Shown here: positions 1 to 9,176 of the stretch, piece by piece
How positions within the stretch are numbered: position 1 is the first letter of the stretch
How the letters are laid out: every line of letters starts with the position of its first letter
Assembly (NCBI RefSeq): GCF_000472525.1
Contig: NZ_AWZT01000022.1
Location: 45,888-109,887 of the forward strand
From: Paraburkholderia dilworthii
Lineage (GTDB): Bacteria > Pseudomonadota > Gammaproteobacteria > Burkholderiales > Burkholderiaceae
Direction: 5' to 3'
DNA length: 64,000 nucleotides
Translations under genes and position numbers: made by a program
The notes under the pieces: generated by a model
What the model was told of the DNA's origin: nothing
Databases searched by the model: none
The model's input: the letters and a program-made list of their open reading frames with translations, nothing else

Positions 1-1
1 G

Positions 2-139
2 CACAATCAGCTATTCAAACGCCTGCATATTCACACGGTGCCGACGCTGCATTTCCATTACGACCAGACGATCGAGCGCGCCGTCGAAATGTCGCGTCTG
101 ATCGACGAGGCGAACGCGAATCGAGCGAAAGACGACTGA
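2..139 (+). CDS. rbfA: Ribosome-binding factor A, C-terminal end (partial)
   Basis: An open frame enters from the left edge and stops at TGA 137-139, giving the last 45 residues of a protein. The visible tail contains PTLHFHYDQTIERAVEMSRL, which matches the conserved C-terminal part of RbfA, a KH-fold factor that binds the 30S subunit and acts in 16S rRNA 5' end maturation and cold adaptation. truB follows 100 bp later on the same strand, as in the usual nusA-infB-rbfA-truB order. The start lies outside the window. Confidence 0.88.
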   Translation, partial: HNQLFKRLHIHTVPTLHFHYDQTIERAVEMSRLIDEANANRAKDD

Positions 140-239
140 CTAAGCGCAGTCGGCCCACGCGACACGAGCCGCGCTGCAACCGCCGGGTCGTAGCGCGCTC
201 GATGCTGTTCCGGATTCCATAGAAAACCCGTCTTCCGAC

Positions 240-1175
240 ATGACCGCACCTCAACGCCCCCGCGTGCCGCGCCGCGCGCTCGACGGCGTGCTGTTGCTGG
301 ACAAGCCGCTCGGCCTGTCGAGCAACGACGCACTGATTCGCGCCAAGCGTCTCTATCTGGCAAAAAAGGCGGGCCATACCGGCACGCTCGATCCACTCGC
401 CACCGGCTTGCTGCCGCTGTGTTTCGGCGAAGCCACCAAGTTCTCGCAGGACCTCCTCGAAGCCGACAAGACCTACGAGGCCACGATGCGCCTCGGCATT
501 CGCACGACCACTGGCGACGCCGAAGGCGAGCCGGTCGACACGCGCGCGGTGACGTGCGACGAAGCGGCGGTTCTCGCCGCTTTGCCGGCGTTTCTGGGCG
601 AGATCGTTCAGGTGCCGCCGATGTACTCGGCGCTCAAGCGCGACGGCAAGCCGCTCTACGAATATGCGCGCGCAGGTCAGACAGTCGAGCGGGAAGGGCG
701 TCAGGTGACGATTCTCGCTCTGAAACTGCTCGCTTGCGCGCTGCCCGATGTGACGTTCCGCGTCACGTGCAGCAAGGGCACCTATGTGCGCACGCTGGCG
801 GAGGATATCGGTGAGGCGTTGGGTTGCGGCGCACATCTGGTTGCCTTGCGGCGCACCGGTGTCGGCGCACTGACGCTCGAGCATTCGGTGACGCTCGACG
901 CGTTATCGGACGCAACGGAGAGCGAGCGCGACGCGTGGTTGCAACCGGTCGACGCGTTGCTGTCGACGTTCCCCTCGGTGCATCTCGACGAAGATGCGAC
1001 GCGCCGCTTCCTGCACGGCCAGCGCTTGAAGCTTTCGGAGCTGGTACTGAACGATGAAGCGGTGAATGCGCCACGCGTGAGAGTCTACGCAGCGCAAGGC
1101 CGTCTGCTGGGAGTTGCAAAGCAGGGCGAGGGTGTGCTCGCACCCGAACGTCTGGTCGTGACGACGGAGAGCTAA
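240..1175 (+). CDS. truB: tRNA pseudouridine(55) synthase TruB
   Basis: A 311-residue protein that converts U55 of the tRNA T-loop to pseudouridine in the cytoplasm. The N-terminal DGVLLLDKPLGLSSN segment and the catalytic motif GHTGTLDPLATGLLP (nucleophile Asp51) are typical of the family. A KGTYVRTLAEDIG segment follows in the second half, and the C-terminal part would carry the PUA-like RNA-binding domain. Length is normal. It lies directly after rbfA, the usual neighbour. An IS66 element begins only 21 bp after the stop codon, so the gene is intact but its native 3' flank has been displaced. Confidence 0.95.
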   Translation: MTAPQRPRVPRRALDGVLLLDKPLGLSSNDALIRAKRLYLAKKAGHTGTLDPLATGLLPLCFGEATKFSQDLLEADKTYEATMRLGIRTTTGDAEGEPVDTRAVTCDEAAVLAALPAFLGEIVQVPPMYSALKRDGKPLYEYARAGQTVEREGRQVTILALKLLACALPDVTFRVTCSKGTYVRTLAEDIGEALGCGAHLVALRRTGVGALTLEHSVTLDALSDATESERDAWLQPVDALLSTFPSVHLDEDATRRFLHGQRLKLSELVLNDEAVNAPRVRVYAAQGRLLGVAKQGEGVLAPERLVVTTES

Positions 1176-1265
1176 TCCGGTCACAGCGCGAAAACAGTAA
1201 CCGTCCGACCACGCCCGTTCTTGACAGCATGTTGATATCGGACAGTTGAACGCAGCGCGCTGAGT

Positions 1266-2864
1266 TCAGGCGGCGTCGTGGTGAAGCTGATCAGCGACGA
1301 CCCATGGCAACAACTCGTCGACGCGATTGACAGGATGCTCGGCGATGCGAGCGATGACGTGGCGCAGGTAGGCCTCGGGATCAAGGCCGTTCAGTTTGGC
1401 AGTGCCGACGAGGGTATAGATTGCGGCGCCACGTTCGCCGCCGCTGTCGGAACCGAAGTGCAGGAAGTTTTTTCTGCCGAGAGCGACGGCACGTAAAGCG
1501 CGTTCGGCTGCGTTGTTATCGATTTCCACGGCACCGTCATCGATGTACAGCGTGAGCGCTGCCCACTGATTCAGAGCGTAGTTGATGGCTTTGGCGGTAT
1601 CGCCTTTTTGCGACACCGTAGCCAATGTCGAGCGCAGCCACATCTCGAAGGCATCGAGTAGCGGCCGCGCCTGCTCCTGCCTGACACGTCTTCGTTCGTC
1701 CGGTGGCTTGCCTCGAATTGCGGTCTCAATTGCGTACAGTTCGCCGATCCGGCGCAACGCTTCAGTGTTGACTTCGTTTCTGCGCGCGACGAACAGATCG
1801 TGGAATTTTCGACGCGCGTGCGCCATGCATGCAGCCTCCCGCACATCACCACTTTCGTAGATCGCGTTGTACCCCGCGAACGCATCGGCCTGCAACGTTC
1901 CGCTGAAGTCCTTCAGATGGGCCTGCGGATATTCTCCAGCCCTTGTAGGACTGTATGCGAACCAGACCGCTGGCGCGTCCTTGGAGCCCGCCGGCCGGTC
2001 ATCCCGGACGTATGTCCAGAGACGTGCGGTACGGGTCTTGCCATTGCCGGGCTCGAGCACCGGTACCGGGGTGTCATCCGCGTGGATCTTCGAGGCGGCC
2101 ATCACGTATCGGCGAACGACATCGACCAGTGGCCGGAGCAACGCACTGCACTGGCCGACCCAGTCCGCAAGTGTCGAACGGCTGAGTTCCACGCCGTCTC
2201 GCGCATAGATCACTGACTGTCGGTACAGGGGAAGGTGGTCACAGAATTTGCCGACCAGAACATGTGCGAGCAACCCGGGTCCGGGCATGCCGCGATCGAT
2301 TGGCCGATTGGGTGCAGCCGCCTGCACAATGCAATCGCAACAAGTACAGGCCTTCTTGAGTCGGCGGTGACGAATCACTCGCCAATGCCCCGGTACATAG
2401 TCGAGTTGCTCGGAAACGTCCTCGCCGAGGTCGCCAAGCGCGCCACCGCATTGCGGACAGCACGCGTCCTCGGGCTGATGTACAACGTCTTCGCGGTGGA
2501 GATGTTGCGGAAGCGGCTTGCGCCCCGTCGACTTGCCGGTCTCAGAGCGAGGCCTTGTTGGTGTGTCGACCGTTGCCGCGCCATCGTCGACCTGCAGATC
2601 TTCAAGACGCAATTCGAGTTGCTCGATCTGACGATCAATCTTCTCTGACTTGCGCCCGAACTGCATGCGCTGCAGCTTCGCGATCCACAGCTTCAGGTGC
2701 TCGATCTCGAGCGCCCGGTCGGAGAGTGTCTTCCGGAGCATCGTTACAGTGTCGCGCAGACCCGTGAGCTCGCCTTCGTGCTCACGTAACGCCGCCTCAC
2801 GCGCGATCAAGAGAGCCTTCAAGGCCTCGATATCGTCCGGAAGGGTAGCGTCGCTGGATGCCAT
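1266..2864 (-). CDS. tnpC: IS66 family transposase TnpC
   Basis: A 532-residue DDE transposase that cuts and joins the ends of this IS66 element. It has an N-terminal coiled coil with a leucine-rich heptad pattern (about residues 10-90), then the basic QFGRKSEK motif. Two Cys pairs follow (CPQCGG and CTCCDC) as a zinc-binding segment. The catalytic core shows HADDTPV, QADAFAGYN and DNNAAERALR, consistent with the three acidic residues of the family. No frameshift or stop interrupts it. It starts 51 bp after tnpB and ends near the left terminal repeat. Confidence 0.95.
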   Translation of the reverse strand: MASSDATLPDDIEALKALLIAREAALREHEGELTGLRDTVTMLRKTLSDRALEIEHLKLWIAKLQRMQFGRKSEKIDRQIEQLELRLEDLQVDDGAATVDTPTRPRSETGKSTGRKPLPQHLHREDVVHQPEDACCPQCGGALGDLGEDVSEQLDYVPGHWRVIRHRRLKKACTCCDCIVQAAAPNRPIDRGMPGPGLLAHVLVGKFCDHLPLYRQSVIYARDGVELSRSTLADWVGQCSALLRPLVDVVRRYVMAASKIHADDTPVPVLEPGNGKTRTARLWTYVRDDRPAGSKDAPAVWFAYSPTRAGEYPQAHLKDFSGTLQADAFAGYNAIYESGDVREAACMAHARRKFHDLFVARRNEVNTEALRRIGELYAIETAIRGKPPDERRRVRQEQARPLLDAFEMWLRSTLATVSQKGDTAKAINYALNQWAALTLYIDDGAVEIDNNAAERALRAVALGRKNFLHFGSDSGGERGAAIYTLVGTAKLNGLDPEAYLRHVIARIAEHPVNRVDELLPWVVADQLHHDAA

Positions 2865-2915
2865 GCACGCAGTTTACGCGCGTGCATTGCGCCATGCCTG
2901 CGTTGTCACATACGT

Positions 2916-3263
2916 TTACAAAGCGCTGGAGGGGCGCGCTGCATCGACGGGCTGTCGCCAGTCGAAACCTTCGAGTAGGAGGCCAAGTTGAGCGCTGGTC
3001 AGCGAAACAACACCGCCGTCAGCACGAGGCCACGCAAAGCGCCCGCGCTCCAGGCGTTTGGCGAACAGGCATAGGCCGCCGTCGCGCCAGTACAGGCACT
3101 TGATAAGGTCGCCACGTTTGCCCCTGAACACGAAGATGTGGCCAGAGAATGGATCTTTCGCCAGCACGGTCTGCACCTTCGCGGCCAGGCCGTCGAAGCC
3201 GCAGCGCATATCCGTAAATCCGGCGGCAACCCAGATGCGCGTGTTTGCGAGCGGATCAATCAT
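2916..3263 (-). CDS. tnpB: IS66 family accessory protein TnpB (IS66 Orf2)
   Basis: A protein of about 115 residues of the IS66 Orf2 family, required for transposition of three-gene IS66 elements though its biochemical role is unclear. The family signatures are visible: TRIWVAAGFTDMRCGFDGLA, DPFSGHIFVFRGKRGD and IKCLYWRDGGLCLFAKRLERG. The start is placed at the ATG at 3263-3261, which overlaps the tnpA stop in an ATGA arrangement and implies translational coupling. An in-frame ATG four codons upstream (3275) is the alternative. Confidence 0.92.
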   Translation of the reverse strand: MIDPLANTRIWVAAGFTDMRCGFDGLAAKVQTVLAKDPFSGHIFVFRGKRGDLIKCLYWRDGGLCLFAKRLERGRFAWPRADGGVVSLTSAQLGLLLEGFDWRQPVDAARPSSAL

Positions 3264-3655
3264 CGGCTCAGGCACTGGATCACCACGCGCAGCGTGTCGG
3301 GATCGACGCTCCTTTCAACGTGTATCTCGCCTCGTGGCAACTGGATACGTATCTTGCCGGGCATCGATACCGGAGCCACACATGCTGCCGGTTCGGCCAC
3401 GCCGCTGTCACCGGCCTCATCCACGGTGACTGGCAGCAACGCGCATTCGCGACCGTTCACGCCAAGGCGCCCATCCAGATACTGCTTGCGCCAGTCGAAC
3501 AGCTGATTCGCATTCAGGTCGTGACTGCGCGCAATCTCCGCCACCGAACGTCCACTGGATAACGTCTCTTCGACGATCTGCCGCTTCTCGTCCACGGTAC
3601 GCCGACGATACTTCCGGGCGCCTTTGATTTCGGTGAATTCAGTCACTCTGTCCAT
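3260..3655 (-). CDS. tnpA: IS66 family protein TnpA (helix-turn-helix, IS3/IS911-like)
   Basis: A 131-residue first gene of the IS66 element. The N-terminal half (KYRRRTVDEKRQIVEETL, then SVAEIARSHDLNANQLFDWR) is a helix-turn-helix of the type found in IS66 TnpA and IS911 OrfA, presumably for binding the terminal repeats. The C-terminal half has no obvious motif. It lies 91 bp inside the right terminal repeat and is coupled to tnpB by a 4-bp overlap. Confidence 0.92.
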   Translation of the reverse strand: MDRVTEFTEIKGARKYRRRTVDEKRQIVEETLSSGRSVAEIARSHDLNANQLFDWRKQYLDGRLGVNGRECALLPVTVDEAGDSGVAEPAACVAPVSMPGKIRIQLPRGEIHVERSVDPDTLRVVIQCLSR

Positions 3656-3810
3656 GATTCCTTTGTGGACACAGTCACATTTGTGCCCCGGGAAAGCATG
3701 GCTTCGCCTTCATCAGCCGTCTATACGGTCGGGGTCGGACGGTTACCGAAAACTCATCGGACGCGCAGACGGGATAGGCAACGCAGCGAGCTTGTCGGGC
3801 CGCTGCAATG

Positions 3811-3849
3811 AAAAAGGCGGAACCGCTATCGAGCGGTCCCGCCTTTTTT
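3811..3849 (-). terminator. Rho-independent terminator of the efflux operon
   Basis: An inverted repeat GGCGG-a-ACCGCT / AGCGGT-c-CCGCC around an ATCG loop, flanked by A5 on the left and T6 on the right. On the minus strand this reads as a GC-rich hairpin followed by a T-run, 35 bp beyond the emrB stop. The T-run on the plus strand means it could work in both directions. Confidence 0.85.
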
Positions 3850-3883
3850 CCATCGCCTGACTATTGGGGAATAGAACGCGGAA

Positions 3884-5446
3884 TCAATGCGCCGCCGCGG
3901 CTGCGGCACCAGCGTCGCCACCGGCTTTTTCCGGCTTCGTGATCCAGATCAGCGCAATCAGCGCCACGAAAATGCCGGCCGAAACGAAGAACAGGTCGTT
4001 CACGCCTAGCTGCGCGGCCTGCTGCGTGGCCATCGAATTGAAGAGCCCGTACGCTTGCGGTTGACTGTAGCCGGCCGCGCCCATCTGCCGGATCGACTGG
4101 TCGAAGACCGGGTTATAAGCATTAGCGCGCTCAGTCAATTGCGCGTGATGCATGATCGTCCGATGATCCCACGCCGTCTGGAAGATCGACGTGCCAATAC
4201 CGCCGCACATTATCCGCACGAAGTTCGACAAACCCGAGGCCGCCGGTATGCGATTACCCGGCAAGCCCGACAGCGTGATCGAAACCAGCGGGATAAAGAA
4301 CCCAGCCATGCCGATGCCCTGGATCAGCGTGGGCAATAGCAGCGAGTACGTATCCACGCCGGTCGTATAACGCGAGCGCATCCAGAAGCACAGCGCGAAC
4401 ACGAGGAACGACAAGGTCGCGATATAGCGCGGATCGGTGCGCGGCAATATCTTGCCCGTGATCGGCGACAGCAGCACGGCAAAGAGTCCGACCGGCGCCA
4501 TCACGAGACCGGCCTCGGTCGCCGTGTAGCCGATATCGGTTTGCAGCCACAGCGGCAGCAGAACGAGATTGCCGAAGTAGAGCCCGTAGCCGACCGACAG
4601 CGCGATCGTGCCACCCGTGAAGTTGCGTTTGCTGAACAGCGACAGGTCGACCACCGGATGCTCGGCCGTCAATTCCCACACGATAAAGAACGCGAGCGCG
4701 ATCACCGCGACCAGCGTCAACACGACGATTGTCGTCGACGAAAACCAGTCGAGGTCCTTGCCCTTGTCGAGCATGACCTGCAACGAGCCGACCCAGACGA
4801 TCAGCAGGCCCAGACCGACGCCGTCGATCGGCGCTTTCCTGATGACGGAATCGCGGTTGCGAAAGATCACCCACGTTGCTAGCGCGGCGACAGCGCCGAC
4901 CGGAATGTTGACGTAGAAGATCCAGGGCCACGAGATGTTGTCCGAAATCCAGCCGCCCAGAATCGGGCCGGCAACCGGCGCGATCAGCGTGGTCATCGCC
5001 CACATCGAAAGTGCCATCGGCGCCTTCGCTCGCGGATAACTCGCGAGCAGCAGCGTTTGCGACAGCGGAATCATGGGGCCCGCCACCGCGCCTTGCAGCA
5101 CGCGCGAGGCGAGCAGGAAGGGCAGTGTCGGCGCGAGGCCGCACATCCATGACGAAATCACGAACAGCACGATCGACGCCATGAAAAGGCGCACCTGGCC
5201 GATGCGGTCAGTGAGCCAGCCGGTGAGCGGCACTGAGATCGCGTTGGCGACCGCGAACGACGTGATCACCCACGTGCCCTGGTCGGCCGACACGCCCAGG
5301 TCGCCGGAAATGGACGGGATCGAAACATTCGCGATCGACGTGTCCAGCACATTCATGAAAACGGCGAGCGACACCGCGATGGTGCCGATCACCAGTTGCG
5401 CGCCCTCGAGCGGCGGATGAGGGACCTGCGCCTGAGCCTGAGCCAT
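3884..5446 (-). CDS. emrB: EmrB-type MFS drug efflux permease (DHA2 family)
   Basis: A 520-residue inner-membrane proton/drug antiporter of the 14-helix DHA2 family. Helix 1 contains the family motif LDTSIANVSIPSI, followed by the loop 2-3 motif GWLTDRIGQVRLF and the antiporter motif C region APVAGPILGGWISDN. Helices are spread over the full length and the tail is Ala-rich. It would pump hydrophobic compounds into a tripartite channel with the EmrA-like adaptor and NodT-type factor encoded upstream. It is the last gene of the marR operon, 31 bp after emrA, and a terminator follows. The substrate cannot be read from sequence. Confidence 0.92.
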   Translation of the reverse strand: MAQAQAQVPHPPLEGAQLVIGTIAVSLAVFMNVLDTSIANVSIPSISGDLGVSADQGTWVITSFAVANAISVPLTGWLTDRIGQVRLFMASIVLFVISSWMCGLAPTLPFLLASRVLQGAVAGPMIPLSQTLLLASYPRAKAPMALSMWAMTTLIAPVAGPILGGWISDNISWPWIFYVNIPVGAVAALATWVIFRNRDSVIRKAPIDGVGLGLLIVWVGSLQVMLDKGKDLDWFSSTTIVVLTLVAVIALAFFIVWELTAEHPVVDLSLFSKRNFTGGTIALSVGYGLYFGNLVLLPLWLQTDIGYTATEAGLVMAPVGLFAVLLSPITGKILPRTDPRYIATLSFLVFALCFWMRSRYTTGVDTYSLLLPTLIQGIGMAGFFIPLVSITLSGLPGNRIPAASGLSNFVRIMCGGIGTSIFQTAWDHRTIMHHAQLTERANAYNPVFDQSIRQMGAAGYSQPQAYGLFNSMATQQAAQLGVNDLFFVSAGIFVALIALIWITKPEKAGGDAGAAAAAAH

Positions 5447-5477
5447 TCAAAAAGCCTTGTATGAGTCGCCGCGCGGC

Positions 5478-6734
5478 TTACATCAGTTTTGCAGCAGCGG
5501 GCTTGCCGGTGCCCGACTGCGCGGCTTTCTGCGTGCCTGCGTTCGGACCGGCGTTTTCCGCGATGATGCGAGCGATTTCCGCGTCCGCTTCGTCGCCGTA
5601 TTTGGCGAACACGTTGGTCTGATAGACGGTGTTCTGCGCGTCGCCGAGCTGGCCGCCGTTCGCATCCTTGATAGTCACGTCGGCTTGCATGGACAGGCCG
5701 ATACGCAGCGGATGCTTCTCGAGTTCCTGCGGATCGAGCGCGATACGCACTGGCAGACGCTGCACCACCTTGATCCAGTTGCCGGTGGCGTTCTGCGCGG
5801 GCAGCAGCGAGAACGCCGAACCCGTGCCCGCCGAGAAACCGACGACCTTGCCGTGATAGACGACCGACGAACCGTACACGTCGGCTGTCAGTTCGACCGG
5901 CTGGCCGATGCGCATGTGCTTGAGCTGCACTTCCTTGAAGTTCGCGTCGACCCAGACGGCGCCGAGCGGCACGATGGCCATGAGCGGTGTGCCCGGCGAC
6001 ACGCGCTGTCCGACCTGCACCGAGCGTTTCGCGACGTAGCCGGTGACCGGCGCGGGCAGCATGTTGCGCGCATTGTTTAGATACGCGTCGCGGACTTTCG
6101 CGGCGGACGCCTGCACGTTCGGGTGATTGGCGATCGTTGTGTTGGCGGTCAGCGCGCGGTTGGACGCCAGTTGCTGCTGGGCGGCCTCCACGGCGGCTTG
6201 CGCGCTCTTCACGGCGTCGCGTGCGTGCGAGATTTCCTCCTGCGACACGGCGCCGGTCTGTGCAACCGTCAGACGGCGCTTCAGATCGTCTTGAGCGCGC
6301 GACAGGTCTGACTGGCGTTGTGCCACTTGAGCCTGATACTGGTTGTCGTCGGCGAAGAGACCGCGTACCTGGCGCACCGTCTGCGCGAGGTTCGCTTCGG
6401 CCTGTTCGAGTGCGACGCGAGCGTCGGCCGGATCCAGCACGACAAGCGGGTCGCCGGCCTTGACGGTTTGCGTGTCGTCCGCGTTGACCGCGACCACCGT
6501 GCCGGTGACTTGCGGCGTGATCTGCACGACGTTGCCGTTCACGTAGGCGTCGTCGGTGTCTTCGTGGAAGCGGGCCACGAGGAAATAGTAGAGGCCGTAG
6601 GCAATCGCGGCGATCAGAATCACGATGACGAGCAGCGTCATCATGCGCTTGCGTTTGCCGTTGTTCGCCGGTTGTGCCGGTTTGTTCGGCTGTGCCGGCT
6701 GGTTGTTAGCCGCGGGCTGCTGGGGGGTGCTCAT
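5478..6734 (-). CDS. emrA: EmrA-type membrane fusion protein (HlyD family)
   Basis: A 418-residue periplasmic adaptor linking the EmrB-like pump to the outer-membrane factor. A Gln/Asn/Pro-rich cytoplasmic start (about 1-28) is followed by one membrane helix (MMTLLVIVILIAAIAYGLYY), then the first half of the biotinyl-lipoyl domain (DTDDAYVNGNVVQITPQVTG). A long coiled-coil hairpin rich in Ala, Gln and Glu spans about residues 110-215, and the beta-barrel region includes LPAQNATGNWIKVVQRLPVR, typical of EmrA proteins. The tail is Ala/Gly-rich. It lies between the OMF gene (89 bp upstream) and emrB (31 bp downstream). Confidence 0.93.
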   Translation of the reverse strand: MSTPQQPAANNQPAQPNKPAQPANNGKRKRMMTLLVIVILIAAIAYGLYYFLVARFHEDTDDAYVNGNVVQITPQVTGTVVAVNADDTQTVKAGDPLVVLDPADARVALEQAEANLAQTVRQVRGLFADDNQYQAQVAQRQSDLSRAQDDLKRRLTVAQTGAVSQEEISHARDAVKSAQAAVEAAQQQLASNRALTANTTIANHPNVQASAAKVRDAYLNNARNMLPAPVTGYVAKRSVQVGQRVSPGTPLMAIVPLGAVWVDANFKEVQLKHMRIGQPVELTADVYGSSVVYHGKVVGFSAGTGSAFSLLPAQNATGNWIKVVQRLPVRIALDPQELEKHPLRIGLSMQADVTIKDANGGQLGDAQNTVYQTNVFAKYGDEADAEIARIIAENAGPNAGTQKAAQSGTGKPAAAKLM

Positions 6735-6823
6735 TGATGTGCTCCGGGTTCTCTCAAACGTCGTCGTTTATTCGGATGTTCGTGTGTGGCTTGTTGCAGT
6801 CGATCCTGTTGCGTTCAGTCCGC

Positions 6824-8380
6824 TCAGTTCGCCGCTGCGGTCGTGGCCGTAGCCGTGGCGCCCGATGTTGCCGCCGCCGGTGCGGGCGCTGCTGCGGGCG
6901 CGGGTGCCGGCGCGTCCGTCGGCACTACGAGGCCCGTCTGCGTTGCGTCGAAACCGCCGCCGAGCGCCTTGACGAGGCCGATCTGCAAATCGCGGCGGCG
7001 CATCTTCAGCGCCGTGACGGCCTGCTCGGCCGCAAGGCGGTTCTGATCGGCGGTCAGCACTTGCAACTGCGGCGACAGGCCAGCCTTATAGCGGATCACG
7101 GCGAGTTGATACGCCTTTGTCGACGCGTCGAGCGCGCGCTGGGCGTCGCCCGATTGCTGGTCGATCGAGCGGATCGACGACACTTGCGTCGCGACATCCG
7201 ACAAAGCGTTGATCAGCGTCTGGTTGTAATTCGCGACGTCCAGATCGAAATCGGCGTAACGGCCCTTCAATTGCGAGCGCAGCGCGCCGGCGTCGAAGAT
7301 CGGCAAGTGAATCGCCGGGCCGAATTGCATCTGACGGCTGCCGGCTTTCAGGAAGCGGCCCCAGCCAAACGCGTCGAAGCCGAAGCCCGCCGCGAGATTC
7401 ACGTCGGGGAAGAACTCGGCCTTCGCTTCCTTGACGTCGTGCATCGCCGCTTCGACCTGCCAGCGTGCCGCGACGATGTCCGCCCGGCGCGCGACGAGGT
7501 CCGCCGGCAGGTTGTCCGGCAATGCGACCGTGGCGCCGGCGCCGAGCACCGGTTGCGTGATCTGCAATCCACGGTCCGGGCCCTTGCCCAGCAGCGCGCC
7601 CAATTGATAGCGCACGACGGTGATCTGACCGTCGAGGTCGGTCAGGTTCGACTGACTGGTCGCAATATTGCCGTTCGCGGTCTGACGTTCGACATTCGTG
7701 TCGAGGCCGGCGGCGACGCGCCCATTCGTGATGCGGCCAATATCCTGGCGATTGGCGATCTCGCGTGCGGCGATGTCGCGCAACGCATAAAGCTGGGCAA
7801 GCTGGTTGTACGTGCTCGCCACCGACGCCGCCAGCGTCACGCGCGCCTGCTGCATGTCCGCCTCGGCCGCCTTTTCTTGCGACACAGCCTGGCCGAGCCG
7901 CTGACGATTCTTGCCCCACAGGTCGAGGTCCCACGAAGCGCTCGCGAGCACGTTGTTCTCGCTATACCAGGCGCCGCCGTACGGAGGCGGGTAGAGCGCG
8001 TTGCCGGAGAAAAGCTCGCGCGTCCACGAATAGCTGCCGTTGACTTTGGGATAAAGCGCCGAGCGCGAGCTTTCGATGTACGACGAAGCCTTTGCAAGGC
8101 GCGCCTGCGCCTGCGCGATGGACGGGTTGCCTTCCAGCGCTTCCGAAATCAGCTTGGGCAACTGCGGATCGCCGAACTGGTTGGCCCAGTCGAGCGACGG
8201 CCACTGGCCGCCCTGGCCTGCGAGACTCTGCGTGGATTCATACTGCCCCGGCGACGAGATCTGCTTGTCGCTTTTGACACCGAAGTAGTTCGCGCACCCT
8301 GTGAGGGCGAGCGCCGTCACCACGGCAGCGACGGCGGCCCGGCTCGAAAGCGCGGACGCGGACAGGGAAAGGGATTTCAT
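6824..8380 (-). CDS. NodT-type outer-membrane efflux lipoprotein (OMF)
   Basis: A 518-residue outer-membrane channel of the TolC/NodT class. The signal peptide ends in a lipobox (LALTGC, lipidated Cys29), so it is lipid-anchored. Two OEP repeats follow, with the helical ANLAQ-like segments and the conserved RPDLV-type stretch seen here as LVARRADIVAARWQVEAAMHDV. The last 35 residues are Ala/Pro/Thr-rich low complexity. It is the second gene of the operon, 48 bp after marR. It would provide the exit duct for the EmrAB-like pump, making a tripartite system encoded in one unit. Confidence 0.92.
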   Translation of the reverse strand: MKSLSLSASALSSRAAVAAVVTALALTGCANYFGVKSDKQISSPGQYESTQSLAGQGGQWPSLDWANQFGDPQLPKLISEALEGNPSIAQAQARLAKASSYIESSRSALYPKVNGSYSWTRELFSGNALYPPPYGGAWYSENNVLASASWDLDLWGKNRQRLGQAVSQEKAAEADMQQARVTLAASVASTYNQLAQLYALRDIAAREIANRQDIGRITNGRVAAGLDTNVERQTANGNIATSQSNLTDLDGQITVVRYQLGALLGKGPDRGLQITQPVLGAGATVALPDNLPADLVARRADIVAARWQVEAAMHDVKEAKAEFFPDVNLAAGFGFDAFGWGRFLKAGSRQMQFGPAIHLPIFDAGALRSQLKGRYADFDLDVANYNQTLINALSDVATQVSSIRSIDQQSGDAQRALDASTKAYQLAVIRYKAGLSPQLQVLTADQNRLAAEQAVTALKMRRRDLQIGLVKALGGGFDATQTGLVVPTDAPAPAPAAAPAPAAATSGATATATTAAAN

Positions 8381-8428
8381 CGCTCGACTCTTGAGTGGAA
8401 TGTAATGATGGACGCTGCAAGCAATTTA

Positions 8429-8944
8429 TTACGATTTGCTGTCGCTATTGCTTGCCGCATCACGAGTCAATCCCGCGTGTTCGCCGGAATTGATCAGCAC
8501 GCGACGCAGCATGCTCTTCAGAAAGCCCACTTCTTCCGGGGTAAAGCCCGAAAGCAGGCTGTCCAGCACACCGTTGAAGATCTTCGGCATTTTTGCTGCG
8601 ATCGCGTGGCCGTCCGGCGTCAGCGCAAGCCGCACGACCCGCCGGTCTTCGTTGCTGCGCACCCGCGTGAGCAGGCCGCGCTTTTCCAGACGGTCTATCA
8701 GACGCGTGACCGCACTTGCGTCAATGCCGTATTCGCGGGCCAGCTCGGCCGCCAGCAGGCACTTGCCGCTCGCCACCATGAACAGGATGCTGCCCTGCTG
8801 GCTCGTGATGCCAAGTTCCGCCATGCTGCGCTGGGTAACCAGGTTCGACATGGTCGATTTCACGCGCGAGAGCAGATAGCCGACGCTTTCGCCTAGCTGA
8901 TATTCGCTGATCTCCGGCGCTGGAATTGAGGACGGCTCCGTCAT
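8429..8944 (-). CDS. MarR-family transcriptional regulator of the efflux operon
   Basis: A 171-residue winged-helix repressor. The recognition region (ELAREYGIDASAVTRLIDRLEKRGLLTRVRS) and wing (NEDRRVVRLALTPDG) are characteristic. It is the first gene of the operon it presumably controls, an arrangement shared with emrRAB, where ligand binding relieves repression. The promoter just upstream (8980-9009) would be its target, although no convincing long palindrome is visible. The ligand is unknown. Confidence 0.92.
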   Translation of the reverse strand: MTEPSSIPAPEISEYQLGESVGYLLSRVKSTMSNLVTQRSMAELGITSQQGSILFMVASGKCLLAAELAREYGIDASAVTRLIDRLEKRGLLTRVRSNEDRRVVRLALTPDGHAIAAKMPKIFNGVLDSLLSGFTPEEVGFLKSMLRRVLINSGEHAGLTRDAASNSDSKS

Positions 8945-8979
8945 GATTCTCGTGCGAATGCAATGGTTGACTAGGCACG

Positions 8980-9009
8980 ATTATAAGAGTCGGATGATTG
9001 ACGCGGCAA
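8980..9009 (-). promoter_or_regulatory. Sigma-70-like promoter of the marR-efflux operon
   Basis: On the minus strand a -35-like TTGCCG (9009-9004) is followed after 18 bp by a perfect TATAAT (8985-8980), about 35 bp before the marR start. This is the only good promoter candidate in the 344-bp gap between marR and typA on this strand. Confidence 0.65.
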
Positions 9010-9167
9010 GCGTTATTACAGCTTAGGCAAAGAATTTTCCGCGCTCAAGCAAGAATCGGCGCGTTTTCACGTAGGACTGCTGGAAGTTCCCGGTAGATCT
9101 TTGCTCATGGCCGAAGCGCCGCGGCAGCGTCGGCTATCGGGGAATACCAGAAACCGTCACCGGTGCG

Positions 9168-9176
9168 TGCTATAAT
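9168..9176 (+). promoter_or_regulatory. Extended -10 promoter for typA
   Basis: A TGC followed by a perfect TATAAT (9171-9176) forms an extended -10 element about 113 bp before the typA start. No good -35 is seen at the usual distance, which is normal for extended -10 promoters. Transcription would give a leader of about 105 nt. Confidence 0.6.

Larger units (their letters stand above)
1197..3746 (-). mobile_element. Complete IS66-family insertion sequence (about 2.55 kb)
   Basis: The element carries tnpA, tnpB and tnpC on the minus strand. Its left end reads GTAACCGTCCGACCACGCCC (1197-1216). The reverse complement of its right end (3727-3746) matches at 18 of 20 positions, including the first 14, so these are the terminal inverted repeats. 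The flanks read CGAAAACA (1189-1196) on the left and CGAAAACT (3747-3754) on the right, an 8-bp target duplication with one mismatch, the length expected for IS66. All three genes are intact, so the copy may be recent and active. It landed between truB and the efflux-operon terminator and broke no gene. Confidence 0.93.

Noticed and set aside
6734..8896. A 720-codon open frame on the plus strand
   Set aside because: It lies antisense to the outer-membrane factor and marR genes, has Arg-rich shadow composition and no recognisable domain.
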